The translations under genes and the position numbers were made by a program. 64,000 nucleotides of DNA from positions 97,609-161,608 of the forward strand of contig JAJCZJ010000024.1 of the NCBI GenBank assembly GCA_029262455.1, in the 5' to 3' direction. The notes below the pieces were generated by a model, which ran no database searches, was not told the DNA's origin, and saw only the letters and a program-made list of their open reading frames with translations. This document shows positions 1 to 9,810 of the stretch, piece by piece. Each line of letters begins with the position of its first letter. Positions within the stretch are counted from its first letter, which is position 1. This DNA is from Deltaproteobacteria bacterium (GTDB lineage: Bacteria > Desulfobacterota > Binatia > HRBIN30 > CADEER01).

Positions 1-1
1 C

Positions 2-799
2 GGTCTCAACGATGGTATCGCGCTTCCCGTGGTTCTGGTCCTGGCCTCGCTCGCCGGCGCGACGGAAGCCGAAGGCGATGCCGCGCATTGGATTCGCTTT
101 GCCGCCCTCGCGGTCACTCTCGGCCCCCTCGTGGGCTTGGTCGTCGGCGGCCTGGGTGGCCTTTGGCTCGAACGCGGTGTCGCTACCGGTTGGATCAATG
201 GTCCGTTTCAGCGCCTATCCTCGCTCGGATTGGCGCTCTTGGCGTTCGCCGGCGCCGAAGTCATCGGGGGCAACGGATTCATCGCGGCCTTCGTCGCCGG
301 TCTGTCACTCGGCAACGTCGGACGGAAAGTCTGTGAAACACTCTACGAGTTCGGCGAGACCGAGGGGCAGCTCTTGACGCTGTTGGTCTTCCTCCTCTTC
401 GGCGCAGCGATGGTTCCCAACACGATCGAGGTTCTGTCCGCCAAGACCTTCGCATACGCAGTCCTGAGCCTCACGTTAATCCGCATGCTGCCGGTCGCAA
501 TTGCATTGCGCGGCACCGGGTTGCGAGCCCCCGGCGTACTCTTCTTGGGCTGGTTCGGCCCACGCGGCCTAGCCTCGATTCTCTTCGCCCTCGTGGTCGT
601 CGAGGAAGGCCGGCTGGCATCTGGGAGTTTGCTCGAGGGAGTGGTCACTCTGACTGTTCTCTCGAGCGCGATGCTACACGGAGCGACCGCCTTTCCGTTG
701 GCGAAGAGTTTCGGCAACTACGCCGCCAAACACCACCAAGAACTGGCGGAGCCGATGGACATGGAACTTCCCGTACGTATCCGACACAGCGGCGCATGA
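2..799 (+). CDS. Na+/H+ antiporter of the CPA1/NhaP type, 3' part only
   Basis: The gene enters from the left edge; 265 residues are visible and the N-terminal half is outside the window. The first visible residues, GLNDGIALPVV, match the conserved SGLNDGIALP stretch of CPA1 cation/proton antiporters, which carries the acidic residue of the ion-binding site (family knowledge). At least six further hydrophobic segments follow, including GWFGPRGLASI, another family hallmark. The tail is short and polar (about 30 residues), so no large cytosolic regulatory domain is present. It probably exchanges Na+ or K+ for H+ across the inner membrane. The stop codon overlaps the start of the pseudouridine synthase gene by 4 bp (ATGA), so the two are co-transcribed. 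Cation specificity cannot be read from this fragment. Confidence 0.88.
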   Translation, partial: GLNDGIALPVVLVLASLAGATEAEGDAAHWIRFAALAVTLGPLVGLVVGGLGGLWLERGVATGWINGPFQRLSSLGLALLAFAGAEVIGGNGFIAAFVAGLSLGNVGRKVCETLYEFGETEGQLLTLLVFLLFGAAMVPNTIEVLSAKTFAYAVLSLTLIRMLPVAIALRGTGLRAPGVLFLGWFGPRGLASILFALVVVEEGRLASGSLLEGVVTLTVLSSAMLHGATAFPLAKSFGNYAAKHHQELAEPMDMELPVRIRHSGA

Positions 800-1557
800 A
801 CACCGTGAGCCCCTTGCCCACTGCACCGCTTCGAGTCGTATTCCAAGACGACCACTACGTTGTCGTCCACAAGCCCGCGGGTCTGCTCGTCCACCGGTCG
901 GCACTGGATTCACGCGAAACTCAGTTCCTCGTCCAACTCCTACGCGACCAGATCGGGCAGCGGGTCTTCCCGGTCCACCGACTCGACAAGCCGACCCAGG
1001 GCGCAATCGTCCTGGCCCTCGACTCCGACGCTGCTCGAAAAATGCAAGTGCACTTCGACGATGGCCTGGTGACAAAGACCTACATAGCCGTTGTCCGCGG
1101 CTACGCACCTGTTGAAGTCCGAGTCGATCACCCGCTGCGCGACCGTCCGGATTCTCGCATTGACCGGCGAGAGCTGCAGGTGCGCGATTCAACCACACTC
1201 GTCCGACGCGTCGCCACGAGCGAGTTCGCCACACCCGTCGGCCGCTACGCGACCTCGCGCTACTCGCTGGTCGAATGTCAGCCGCTCACCGGCCGGCGTC
1301 ATCAGATCCGCCGCCACATGAAGCACCTACGCCACCCGATCGTCGGCGATCCGGTGTACGGCGACGGCCCACACAACCGGTTCTGGCGCGACCAACTCGG
1401 GATCGCTGGGCTCCTTCTCGCCGCAACCAAGCTCTCGTTCCCCCACCCGTACACGGGCGAGCAGGTCACCGCATGTACTGCAGCGGAATCACCGCTGCGC
1501 GACGCAACGCAACGACCGGAATGGCTCGACGACCAGAACCTCGCACTCGACGACTGA
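796..1557 (+). CDS. truC: tRNA pseudouridine(65) synthase TruC-like
   Basis: A 253-residue RluA/RsuA-superfamily pseudouridine synthase. HRLDKPTQGAIVLAL (about residues 56-70) contains the catalytic Asp of the HRLD motif. The early HKPAGLLVHRS and the late TGRRHQIRRHMKHLRHPIVGD are characteristic of the TruC branch, which isomerises U65 in tRNA, more than of the rRNA-acting RluA/C/D branch. Length matches TruC (about 250-260), and there is no S4 domain, as expected. The ATG overlaps the antiporter stop by 4 bp, which indicates translational coupling. The pairing with an antiporter has no obvious functional logic. Confidence 0.9.
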   Translation: MNTVSPLPTAPLRVVFQDDHYVVVHKPAGLLVHRSALDSRETQFLVQLLRDQIGQRVFPVHRLDKPTQGAIVLALDSDAARKMQVHFDDGLVTKTYIAVVRGYAPVEVRVDHPLRDRPDSRIDRRELQVRDSTTLVRRVATSEFATPVGRYATSRYSLVECQPLTGRRHQIRRHMKHLRHPIVGDPVYGDGPHNRFWRDQLGIAGLLLAATKLSFPHPYTGEQVTACTAAESPLRDATQRPEWLDDQNLALDD

Positions 1558-1602
1558 GCAGTCCGTTGAGAAACAGGCGCAAGCGAAAGGGAGGACCCAT
1601 AC

Positions 1603-2433
1603 ATGACAACACATCCAGCTCTCCAGAGCGGCAACGTCGCGGTGATCACAGGCGCGGCCGACGGTATCGGATTGGCGGTAGCAAAAAAACTATCGAGCCT
1701 CGGACTGAAGGTTTGCGTTGCCGATATTGACGGCGACAAACTGGCGACCGCCGCCGAGAGCCTCAACGGCGCCCTCGCAGTCACGACAGATGTATCAAAG
1801 ATCGAGGCTGTTCAACGCCTCAAGGAGCAAGTCGCAAGCACCTTTGGCCCGGTCAACGTGCTGATGAACAACGCCGGCATCGGACGCGGGACCGGCAGCT
1901 GGACGGACTACGACGGATGGCAGACGACCCTCAAGGTCAACCTCTGGGGCGTGATTAACGGCATTCACGCCTTCGTCCCGGACATGGTCGCGCACGGTGC
2001 CCCTGGACTCGTCATCAACACCGGTTCAAAGCAAGGCATCACCTGCCCGCCAGGCAATCCCGCCTACAACGTCTCTAAGGCCGCTATCCGCGCCGCCACT
2101 GAGGCACTCGCCCACAGCCTTCGCACAACCGACGGCTGCCTGGTGAGTGCCCACCTTCTCGTGCCAGGATTCACCTACACCGGCATGATGCGGCAATTCC
2201 TACCGGAAAAGCCTGACAGCGCCTGGACTCCGGAGCAGGTAGCCGCCTTCATGCTCGAGAGTGTCGAACGCGGCGACTTCTACATCCTCTGCCCCGACAA
2301 CGACGTCACGCGCGAGATAGACAACAAGCGAATGGAATGGTCGGTCGGCGACCTGATCCACAACCGCCCGGCTTTGTCGCGCTGGCACCCCGACTACGAA
2401 GCGGAGTTTGCAGATTTCATGAAGAAACCCTGA
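1603..2433 (+). CDS. SDR-family oxidoreductase
   Basis: A 276-residue classical short-chain dehydrogenase/reductase. The nucleotide-binding TGAADGIG motif is near residue 17, NNAG near residue 90, a catalytic Ser in NTGSKQG and the YxxxK pair in YNVSKAA. An Asp after beta-2 (VADID) suggests NAD(H) preference. The C-terminal 60 residues are longer than in minimal SDRs and contain DNDVTREIDNKRMEW, a tail seen in SDRs annotated near fatty-acid catabolism. Start choice rests on AGGGAGGACCC a few bases upstream of the ATG. It converges on the thioesterase gene with a 20-bp gap. The substrate is unknown; an alcohol/ketone pair in acyl or alicyclic catabolism is the general expectation. Confidence 0.88.
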   Translation: MTTHPALQSGNVAVITGAADGIGLAVAKKLSSLGLKVCVADIDGDKLATAAESLNGALAVTTDVSKIEAVQRLKEQVASTFGPVNVLMNNAGIGRGTGSWTDYDGWQTTLKVNLWGVINGIHAFVPDMVAHGAPGLVINTGSKQGITCPPGNPAYNVSKAAIRAATEALAHSLRTTDGCLVSAHLLVPGFTYTGMMRQFLPEKPDSAWTPEQVAAFMLESVERGDFYILCPDNDVTREIDNKRMEWSVGDLIHNRPALSRWHPDYEAEFADFMKKP

Positions 2434-2453
2434 CAACCCAGTCTTCGGAACAA

Positions 2454-3068
2454 TCAGACTCCCCGCGGCGTAGGTGTATCGACGCGAAAGAAGATTCCGT
2501 CTGCCTCGGCCACCGTCTCCGATCCGGCCAGAAGAACGGCGCGGCAAAACACTTTCCGGCCTTCGACGCGATCGATTTCGCCACGGCACAGCAATTCGAC
2601 GTTGGTTGGCGTCGGCTTACAGTAGCGCACTGCGAGGGTGCCGGTCATCGATGTACCCTCCGCTTCCGAAGCGGTGACACCGAGCACGTGATCGAGAGTC
2701 GCCGCGACGTATCCTCCGTGCGCCAAACCGGGATGGCCCTCATACGCATCGCTAAACGTCACCGACCACGTGGCCGTCTGGCGGTCCTTCTCGATCACGG
2801 GCGGGGACAAGGGGTTTGAAACTCCAACGAGCGGATCCATATCCCAAGAGAACTCTTCGCTGTGCACCGTACCAGCGCTATCCACTAAAAAGCCGTCGTC
2901 ATCTCGCACATATCGCGTCGCCCGAGCAAACGACTGTCGAACCGATTCGAGACCTGCGAGTGCCACATCGAGATCTTCATGGGTCAGCTCAGCCGACAAG
3001 AACTCACGGCTCAAATCACGAACGGTCTTCGCCACAAGTCGGCGCTTCTTCAATAGGAGTGCACTCAT
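2454..3068 (-). CDS. PaaI/4HBT hotdog-fold thioesterase
   Basis: A 204-residue protein whose C-terminal 130 residues match the 4HBT/PaaI hotdog fold. GHPGLAHGGYVAATLDHVLG contains the HGG motif at the start of the long hotdog helix, where the active site of acyl-CoA thioesterases lies. The N-terminal ~75 residues form a charged helical extension that many single-domain PaaI proteins lack. An in-frame TTG start 51 bp upstream (3119) is possible; the ATG at 3068 is preferred on codon grounds, and neither has a good ribosome-binding site. It probably hydrolyses a medium-chain or aromatic acyl-CoA. It is transcribed in the same direction as the sulfotransferase upstream, 148 bp away. Confidence 0.82.
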   Translation of the reverse strand: MSALLLKKRRLVAKTVRDLSREFLSAELTHEDLDVALAGLESVRQSFARATRYVRDDDGFLVDSAGTVHSEEFSWDMDPLVGVSNPLSPPVIEKDRQTATWSVTFSDAYEGHPGLAHGGYVAATLDHVLGVTASEAEGTSMTGTLAVRYCKPTPTNVELLCRGEIDRVEGRKVFCRAVLLAGSETVAEADGIFFRVDTPTPRGV

Positions 3069-3216
3069 CGTAAGAACATCTCTCCGCCCGACCGCGAAAT
3101 ACTCCGCGATCGCTCCCAACTCGTCTCAGGTAATCCCAACGCAGTGCTACACTGCGCGCCCTCCCACCGAAACCACCCTGTACGGCGAGGCCACGGCGTG
3201 TGACCTCAGCAAGGCC

Positions 3217-4458
3217 CTATTCCGTGGGCACACCGTAGTGTTGCAGGTAGTCGGAAAACAGTTCGCCCAGCTGACTGGAGTCGAGTCCGAAGTCGGCCAG
3301 CTCATAGCCGTGTCGGCCATGCATCCCCTTCGGTCTCACAGTCAGAAATTTCTGGATCGCGGCGCCGAAATGCGCCGAAAAATCCAAGTCGTGATACGCG
3401 TAGCAAGCGCGCAGCGATTCGACCGGGTCATTCATTAGATCGGCGTAGAGCAAGTCGAAAACCTGGCCCGCCGGAATCACGCCATCGGCTTTCTGCCGAA
3501 TGACTTTCTCGAGTGCTCCACGCAATGAAGCCGGTAAGTAGGCGAGCGAAGACAAGTCGACCTCGTCGCTACGCATCCAGCGCAGAGTGCCCATCAAAGA
3601 GAAGCTCGACGGAATCATCTTGAGAGGGTCTCTATGAAGTTGAACCACTAGGGCGTCCGGAAACACCTTGAACAGAACGTCCATACGCTCGTGATGGGTG
3701 GGACTCTTGAGAACCCAACGCTTACCCGGGCGCTGATGCTGCAACACCTGCAACAGCCGGTACTCGTACCGGTAGGCTGACGTCCAATCACATTTCGCCG
3801 CATGCAACGCGTATTCCGGTACGTTCATCGTCCCGAAGTACTGCGCGCTCAAGAACTCGTGCATCTGAAACATTAAGCACTCGACCGGCAACTCGGCGCC
3901 GTTTTCGTGCATTGCCCTATAGGCCGGGACGATATCCTCAAAGAACAGCTGCTCGCCACCGGCGAAGCGAACGCGATCGGCGCGCATCCCCTCACTCTGG
4001 GGAGACACGTCGAACAGCTCCCAGGCCAACGGAGCGTGACAATTGTCATCCAAGGCAAGTAATCGCTGCGTCAGCGACGTCCCACTGCGGCCAAACCCGC
4101 ATACGACCAGCGGAGCCAACACCGGAGTGTCGAGCGCTTCGGGATTCGCCGCTAAGTACGATTCGACGAAGAGACGATTGCGCAAGCAGCGGACAATCTC
4201 AGAGCGAGTCAGCAGCCGACCCGCGACATGCAGCTTGGCCGTCTCGTCGATCGTTTTGGTCAACACGCCGTAGTGCTCGCGCCAGGAGTCCGGACCGAAG
4301 TCCACCAACCCGGTCTCCGCAACGGCGCACGCAATCATCTCCTCCCCATCGAGGGATACGAGGCGCTTGGGATCACCGAGCCCTAGCCCCATCGCGTTGA
4401 GATGCTCCACCCATGCCGGGCGGGCCGGCGGCTCCCAATGATGAGTCGTAATTCGCAA
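3217..4458 (-). CDS. Sulfotransferase family protein
   Basis: A 413-residue PAPS-dependent sulfotransferase of the large bacterial family 3 type. CGFGRSGTSLTQRLL (about residues 127-141) is the 5'-phosphosulfate-binding loop. QLHRDPLKMIPSSFSLMG (about 275-292) carries the Arg/Ser of the 3'-phosphate-binding motif. KSPTHHERMDVLF lies between them, as usual. The ~110-residue N-terminal region is helical and typical of the subgroup common in lipid-rich actinobacterial, Binatota and gammaproteobacterial genomes. The acceptor is unknown: sterol, lipid or small alcohol are possible. It is divergent from the DUF1214 gene, with a ~210-bp shared upstream region. Confidence 0.85.
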   Translation of the reverse strand: MRITTHHWEPPARPAWVEHLNAMGLGLGDPKRLVSLDGEEMIACAVAETGLVDFGPDSWREHYGVLTKTIDETAKLHVAGRLLTRSEIVRCLRNRLFVESYLAANPEALDTPVLAPLVVCGFGRSGTSLTQRLLALDDNCHAPLAWELFDVSPQSEGMRADRVRFAGGEQLFFEDIVPAYRAMHENGAELPVECLMFQMHEFLSAQYFGTMNVPEYALHAAKCDWTSAYRYEYRLLQVLQHQRPGKRWVLKSPTHHERMDVLFKVFPDALVVQLHRDPLKMIPSSFSLMGTLRWMRSDEVDLSSLAYLPASLRGALEKVIRQKADGVIPAGQVFDLLYADLMNDPVESLRACYAYHDLDFSAHFGAAIQKFLTVRPKGMHGRHGYELADFGLDSSQLGELFSDYLQHYGVPTE

Positions 4459-4668
4459 GTCGATACCCGCCTAGCCTCGCCGCGATCAGTGAAACGACCA
4501 CAAGGGACCCAAAAAAACGACGACGGAGGCTACGAAACGCTTCACGCACGTCTGTAACCCTAAAACCCGGCCGCCTGTCAATCTCAGCGTCGTAAGAACA
4601 ATTCAATCTCTTTGCTCGCTCATCGCTCCAAGGGTAGAAAACTGACGATCCAAAGCCGGAGGAACACC

Positions 4669-5790
4669 ATGACCATACAAACAGATTCACGCGCCGCCCT
4701 ACACGAGCTCACCAACCTACTCACGGAGATCGACGACCGCTGGGCCGGTCCCGAATGGAATCTTGCGTCCGAAGACGACATCGTCGGGGCGCATCGCAAC
4801 CTGATGCATCTGATCGAAGGCGCTGTCCTCGGCAACTTCGAGGCCGACCCACGGCGGCCGGTGTTTCGCCGCATCGTTTCACCGTGGCGCAAGTTCACCG
4901 GCGACAATGGCGACGCGATCTACTACGACACCCCAGTCGCGCCCGAGTACGAGTACATCGTTCGCGGCAAGATCGACGGCGCGATCTACACTTCACTGAC
5001 AGTCGAGCTCAACAACCAGGACGGCTCGATGGCAAAGGCGACGGGCGGTGTAGTGAACGACACTCAATTCGACGTCGACTCCAGCGGTGCATACGAGCTT
5101 CGCCTGGGCGGCAAGCCGGCCAAACGCAACTGGCTCGAGCTTCCAACCGGCGCCTCACGAATCACCACCAGGCACTACTACGAGGAAGACACCTGCGTTG
5201 CCGCAGACTCAACAGTCGACCCAAAGCCCGTCATTGCGATTGTCGGAGAAACCTCACCGCCTTCTCCCCCAAGCGACGAAACCGTCGCCGCGGGCATCCG
5301 CCGCACCGCACAGTTCATCCGCAGCCGAACCCTCGAGATGCTGCCAATGGCAAACTCCGACGTACCGCCGTTCGTCTCCAAGGTTCCGAATGAGTTCCCG
5401 CCGCCCATCGTTCCCGGAGACTTCGGTCTAGCCGCAATCGACGCCCACTATTCAATGGCACCGTTCGTCATCGGCCCCGAAGAAGCCCTCGTCCTGACTG
5501 GTCGTTGGCCTACGTGCCGCTGCGCAAACGTGTGTCTATGGAATCGCTTTCAACAGACCTTCGACTACTCCAACCGGCAGGTGTCGTTGAACCGGAAGCA
5601 AACCAAAGCCAATCCCGACGGCAGCTTCCGCATGGTGATCGCCCACCGAGACCCCGGAGTTCCCAACTGGCTCGACACTGAGGGGCGAGCCTTCGGGATC
5701 GTGTTCTGGCGCTTCATGCTCGCCGAGGGAGATGTCGAAACCCCGCAGGCGGAGGTGGTACCGTTCGCGTCGTTGCGCGGCCCAAACTGA
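4669..5790 (+). CDS. DUF1214-domain protein
   Basis: A 373-residue protein with a C-terminal DUF1214-like region (about residues 240-370). Its hallmarks are the WNRFQQTFDYSNRQ segment, LNRKQTKANPDGSFRMVIA and PGVPNWLDTEG. The DUF1214 fold is beta-rich and its biochemical role is unknown; such genes often accompany sulfotransferases, SDRs and P450s in lipid or steroid catabolic clusters, and that is the context here. The start is set by GGAGGAACACC directly before the ATG at 4669; a longer frame opening at 4612 has no such site. There is no signal peptide. Two cysteines in RCANVC lie near the active-looking centre of the domain, but their role is not established. Confidence 0.8.
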   Translation: MTIQTDSRAALHELTNLLTEIDDRWAGPEWNLASEDDIVGAHRNLMHLIEGAVLGNFEADPRRPVFRRIVSPWRKFTGDNGDAIYYDTPVAPEYEYIVRGKIDGAIYTSLTVELNNQDGSMAKATGGVVNDTQFDVDSSGAYELRLGGKPAKRNWLELPTGASRITTRHYYEEDTCVAADSTVDPKPVIAIVGETSPPSPPSDETVAAGIRRTAQFIRSRTLEMLPMANSDVPPFVSKVPNEFPPPIVPGDFGLAAIDAHYSMAPFVIGPEEALVLTGRWPTCRCANVCLWNRFQQTFDYSNRQVSLNRKQTKANPDGSFRMVIAHRDPGVPNWLDTEGRAFGIVFWRFMLAEGDVETPQAEVVPFASLRGPN

Positions 5791-6323
5791 CACCCAAAGT
5801 CCCTTCTCCCTCCGGGAGAAGGTCAGGATGAGGGGATCAAATACTGCCGGCGGCTTCCGCGGTGCACTGAAACCCTTGTGTCACGATCTCAAATAGAGGG
5901 TCGCGATTCTGATCCCCGCAACCCTCTCCGGAGCGACTGTCGATTTTCTCGAAATGACGGGCAAAGCCCAACAAGATCTCCTCTCCCGCATTGCGCGCGG
6001 GAGAGGATAAAAGGTGAGGGTTCGTTCTTGAAGGTGTGCGCGAAAGCACTGCCGCACAAGGGCAAGAAGGAACTTGGCATTTTGATCCCCTCACCCTTAA
6101 CCCTCTCCCGGAGGTAGAGGGGAAGGCTCTCGGGTTGTCAGCAATTGCTCGTCTCGCAGTTCCAAATCGACAGCCTCCGGAGGTAGAGGGAAAGGCTCTC
6201 AGGTTGTCGGAAACTACTCGTATCGCAGCACCAAAGTGACACCCTTTTTCCCCGGAGGGGGCTGGGCGTATTCAAAACGAAATGCGCCCAAAGCCGCCAA
6301 CAGCGCAGCCCAGCAAACCCATT
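5791..6323. other. Intergenic repeat-rich stretch
   Basis: No gene is supported here. It opens with a short GC-rich inverted repeat (CCTTCTCCCTCCGGGAGAAGG, about 5802-5822) that could end transcription of the DUF1214 gene. It then holds one copy of the 208-bp dispersed element (5938-6145). A partial tandem duplication of that element's end follows: the CCGGAGGTAGAGGG...GGCTCTC segment at about 6112-6165 recurs at about 6177-6237. Short open frames in this stretch are products of the repeats. Confidence 0.7.
5938..6145. repeat. Dispersed ~208-bp structured element, copy A
   Basis: This copy is nearly identical over its whole length to a second copy at 23395-23602. Both run from TGTCGATTTTCTCGAAATG to a GCAAT end. 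The centre is a hairpin with 10-bp arms (5980-5989 and 5997-6006, CCTCTCCCGC/GCGGGAGAGG) and a 7-nt loop. In copy B one base pair of the arm is swapped from T-A to A-T, so pairing is kept. A second hairpin-like segment, CCCTCTCCCGGAGGTAGAGG, lies near the right end. It has no coding capacity. It is probably a miniature mobile element or REP-like repeat. Confidence 0.75.
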
Positions 6324-9300
6324 TCACCGCTGCGCCCGATACCTCCTTCTATCGTTTCTCCCGGCCGGCGCCAGAAAGTCACTGCCCCAACACTTGCCGT
6401 TCGAACTCTGCACTTGGGCGGTCACTTGGCCCTGTTCACGGAACGGCAGAACCGGCAGATCCAAAGAAGGACCGGTCATGAGAACACTTAAACGCGCGCG
6501 GTCGTCGTCTGACACGCTAATCGTGACTCGCCGCAGGCCCTCGTCGGACTCCGGGTTCGCGTATCGATAACTCACACCGCGACTGCCACTCGAACGCCAA
6601 CACGGCCTGTCGTCACACTCTCCTCCGTGGGGTGCGACCGCAGCCAACACCGGCGTAGGAGTTCCCGCGACGTAGTCATAGACACAAAACGCGTACCCCT
6701 GCCCCGAGGTCAGCGGATTCGGGAAGTCCTCCGGGCTCTGACCGTCGGCCAACCAATAGAAGCGGACGCGGTCAAAGCGATCTCGAATGCCCCGGTAGAC
6801 AACCACCGTCGAGCGGCTCGCATTTGGCGGCGTGCAGCCCAATTGCGGATTCGGCGAACAGCCAAACGCCACTTCCGGGGTGCTCGAGGGCGGCGGAGAC
6901 GCAGTATCAGTCGGAACCGCGGTCTCAGTTGCACTCGGAACCCGCGTCGCTGTTGGGCTCGGGACCAAAGTCGCGGTTGCCGTCGGCACTGCCGTCGGCT
7001 GAGGGGTATCGGTGTTGGTCGGAAGCGGCGGCACGGTCGATGTACTCGTCGGGAGTGCCACAGTCGGTTCGACAGTTGCAGTACTCGTATGCGTGCCCTC
7101 CGGCGTCGCAGTCGGTGTCGAGGCGGGGTCTGCCTCAATGTCGAAAAGTAGACCCGTGATCCCCAAGCTCTCAGCCCGCGCCCGCGCCGCCGAGCAATCA
7201 TCACCATCGATCTCGGCACAGGGGGCAATCTCCCCCGCCACGGCTACTCCGAACTGAGCAAAGCACTCGGCGTTCGTGAGACCCTGCACCGGACACGTCA
7301 CGTCCGGATCGTCCAAGTGGAGGTCCGGCCGATTCGGTGGCAAAACCACGGCGTCCGGATTTTGCTCGACCCAGTACAACTGAAACGATCGACCCGGAAC
7401 TCCATTAAAATCGTAGACGAACATCTGAGACGGACGCATCGGCCGCATCTGCTTGTCGGTACCCGGCGACATCCGGATATTGACCGGCTGGGCGGGCAAG
7501 CTGTTCGAGGCGTAGGTAACCACCGGGGTAAAGCTGACGTTGCGTATCTCTGCCCGCTTGTCGCTCACGCCGGCGACGAAGGACTCCTGGAGATTGATAT
7601 GATTCTTGAGAACACCATCATGCAGCACGCTGACGTTGGGCTCTCCAGTGCCGTCTTGCGGGTTTGGCGGCATCGCGATGCCAATATTGAAGCCCTGGAT
7701 GTCGAAATTCCGAACGATCAACTGGCCGTTCTCGTACGATGATGTCCCGAGCCAAAAGCCGCGATTGAAGCGCGCGTTCGGGCCGTTGAGGATCGACACC
7801 GCCGGATCGTCGCGCATGACAAAGTCGTCAAAGGTGTTTCGGCTCTCATGGAACGCGTAAACACCTGTGTGGTTGATGTGCCAAAACCGATACCCCTCAA
7901 ACAGGCTCTCCTGCTTGTAGTAAGACACCGAGCAGCAACCGCGAGCCCACGTCAGCCACAGGCCCTGGCCGGTAGCCCCGTACGCCTCGTTACGCGCCGA
8001 TTCCAGCACCGGCAGCCCCTCGCGCCGATCGCGACCAGCCACCATGCCACTGGTCGAGCCGTGATAGTTCCAACCCTCATATTCGTCCGGATCCTGGAGG
8101 TCCGCACCGCGGAACTTCGGCACCCGCATCGTCGCTTTGATATAGTATCCATTGTAGTTGTACGAAAAGTCGGGAACGTTCGCGGCAACGTTGTCGCGTA
8201 CGTAATTGTGCTCCCCACTGAACCAAAAAGCGTCTCGCGTCGTCCCGAACAACTTCCTCGTGTTGAAGACGCCGCCGCGCCCGACACTGAGAAGAGTGTT
8301 CTGCGTATCGCCGGCGCGGGTATGAACCACGAAGTTGTGTTCGAAAACGTTGTACGATTCGTTGCCGTCTTCGGTCGCGATCGCCGAACCGATACCAGCA
8401 TAGGCGACGTTGTCGCGAAAGAGCCCGTAGTGCGTATCGTGAACCGCGATGCCCCACTTGTTCATACCGTGGAACACGTTCCCCACGACCTCGAGTTGAT
8501 ATCCGGTATTCGTCAGATTCTCCGGACCCATCACGTGGTGCAGATGCAGCGAGTATCGACCAATCTGGTTTTCACCGACTTTGGTCAGAATACCATCAGA
8601 ATCAAAGATCGAGCTGTCCAGGCTCGCGATCGTCGTTCGCCCCAAGTCCACGAACGCAGCGTAACGAATGTCGATGTCAGCCCGGTGCAGCAAGAGGACG
8701 TGGCCACGATGGCCGTTGACCGCACCGTCCTCACTGAGAAACACGACATTTCGGGTCAGGTTCCCGACGTGGGGAAGCATGGACCTCTCAGTCGGCCCGA
8801 CGTTACCCTCCACATCGCGCGGCCCCGCGTGGTCGTGCGCCAACGGTGACTCTAGAGCGATCGTCGCACCGCTGATCGACTTGACGACGACTTCCTCCGC
8901 CTGCGAAGTAAAGGCCTTCTGGGAAACAAACGGGATCTGCCGGGTATCGGGGACGATCAACAGGTCGCCAGGTCGCCAGCCGACAAGCGGGGTCTCGACA
9001 TTGAGCACCGAGTCTGTCGCAAACGGCTCTTCCGCGAAGCGTACAAAGGTGGGTTCGACACTTCGCCCATGCACTTCAACCGTACCGAAAACGATCAGTC
9101 CCTTGCCGTACTGACGCGGGTCGATACCGGCAGCCCCGGGCACGCCCGTATCGAGCTCGGTGTCGCCGCGAAACACGACCTGCGCGGACACTGCTGCACT
9201 AACCGGATCCAATGCCGTACCGATTGCCAACGAACCCTCCGGCATCACCATCAAGACATCGAGAACGATCTTGGTGTTGCGATCGGTCGCGAAGCGCAGC

Positions 9301-9632
9301 CGCCCGTGGTCCTGGACTTCGATGCAGTCAATGCGGACATCTGAATCGATGTCGTAGACAACGATATCGCCGGCGCGGATTTGAACGCGCGCATCGACAC
9401 CGGGCACCGCGCCATTGGACCACACAACGGGGCTCGACCAATTCCCGGAACCGATGCTTTGATGAACCGGCGCCCCCGCATCGGCGAGATTGCAAAAGCG
9501 CGGAATCACATCACTCGGCGCCCTCACGAAGTCACTCGTAACTTCCAAGCCGTCGCTGCCGTGGCCAAATACCGCAACCGGCAACACCATCGACAACAAA
9601 CTTCCCAACCCAACAATCCACAAGCTTCGCAT
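6324..9632 (-). CDS. Secreted G8-domain / parallel beta-helix protein with Thr-Pro linker and lineage C-terminal module
   Basis: An exported 1102-residue protein. A signal peptide (MRSLWIVGLGSLLSMVLPVAVFG) is followed by a G8-like domain at about residues 60-200 (WSSPVVWSNGAVPG, then VVYDIDSDVRIDCIEV). Residues ~300-690 are a long run of short beta-strands with N- and G-rich turns, typical of right-handed parallel beta-helix repeats as in CEMIP/PKHD1-like and pectate-lyase-like proteins. A 70-residue TPTATP-type linker (about 865-935) leads to a cysteine-containing C-terminal module (about 940-1090) that recurs at the ends of the proteins at 44723-49462 and 55369-57006. It may bind or process polysaccharide, but no catalytic residues can be assigned. 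The Thr-Pro linker and shared C-terminus suggest surface attachment. Confidence 0.83.
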   Translation of the reverse strand: MRSLWIVGLGSLLSMVLPVAVFGHGSDGLEVTSDFVRAPSDVIPRFCNLADAGAPVHQSIGSGNWSSPVVWSNGAVPGVDARVQIRAGDIVVYDIDSDVRIDCIEVQDHGRLRFATDRNTKIVLDVLMVMPEGSLAIGTALDPVSAAVSAQVVFRGDTELDTGVPGAAGIDPRQYGKGLIVFGTVEVHGRSVEPTFVRFAEEPFATDSVLNVETPLVGWRPGDLLIVPDTRQIPFVSQKAFTSQAEEVVVKSISGATIALESPLAHDHAGPRDVEGNVGPTERSMLPHVGNLTRNVVFLSEDGAVNGHRGHVLLLHRADIDIRYAAFVDLGRTTIASLDSSIFDSDGILTKVGENQIGRYSLHLHHVMGPENLTNTGYQLEVVGNVFHGMNKWGIAVHDTHYGLFRDNVAYAGIGSAIATEDGNESYNVFEHNFVVHTRAGDTQNTLLSVGRGGVFNTRKLFGTTRDAFWFSGEHNYVRDNVAANVPDFSYNYNGYYIKATMRVPKFRGADLQDPDEYEGWNYHGSTSGMVAGRDRREGLPVLESARNEAYGATGQGLWLTWARGCCSVSYYKQESLFEGYRFWHINHTGVYAFHESRNTFDDFVMRDDPAVSILNGPNARFNRGFWLGTSSYENGQLIVRNFDIQGFNIGIAMPPNPQDGTGEPNVSVLHDGVLKNHINLQESFVAGVSDKRAEIRNVSFTPVVTYASNSLPAQPVNIRMSPGTDKQMRPMRPSQMFVYDFNGVPGRSFQLYWVEQNPDAVVLPPNRPDLHLDDPDVTCPVQGLTNAECFAQFGVAVAGEIAPCAEIDGDDCSAARARAESLGITGLLFDIEADPASTPTATPEGTHTSTATVEPTVALPTSTSTVPPLPTNTDTPQPTAVPTATATLVPSPTATRVPSATETAVPTDTASPPPSSTPEVAFGCSPNPQLGCTPPNASRSTVVVYRGIRDRFDRVRFYWLADGQSPEDFPNPLTSGQGYAFCVYDYVAGTPTPVLAAVAPHGGECDDRPCWRSSGSRGVSYRYANPESDEGLRRVTISVSDDDRARLSVLMTGPSLDLPVLPFREQGQVTAQVQSSNGKCWGSDFLAPAGRNDRRRYRAQR

Positions 9633-9810
9633 CGGGCAAGCTTACGAGATCGAGGCGAATTTGAAAGCCAATTTCGAAGCAATTGTTTGGTAAATTAGGT
9701 GCGCATTTGCGTCCGCATAGGACGTCGCAATGAAGTCGCTTGCGAACTCATCGCACGCAAAGCACGCCACACGTCACACACTGCTGCGGCACGCTCATCG
9801 CTTCGTGCAA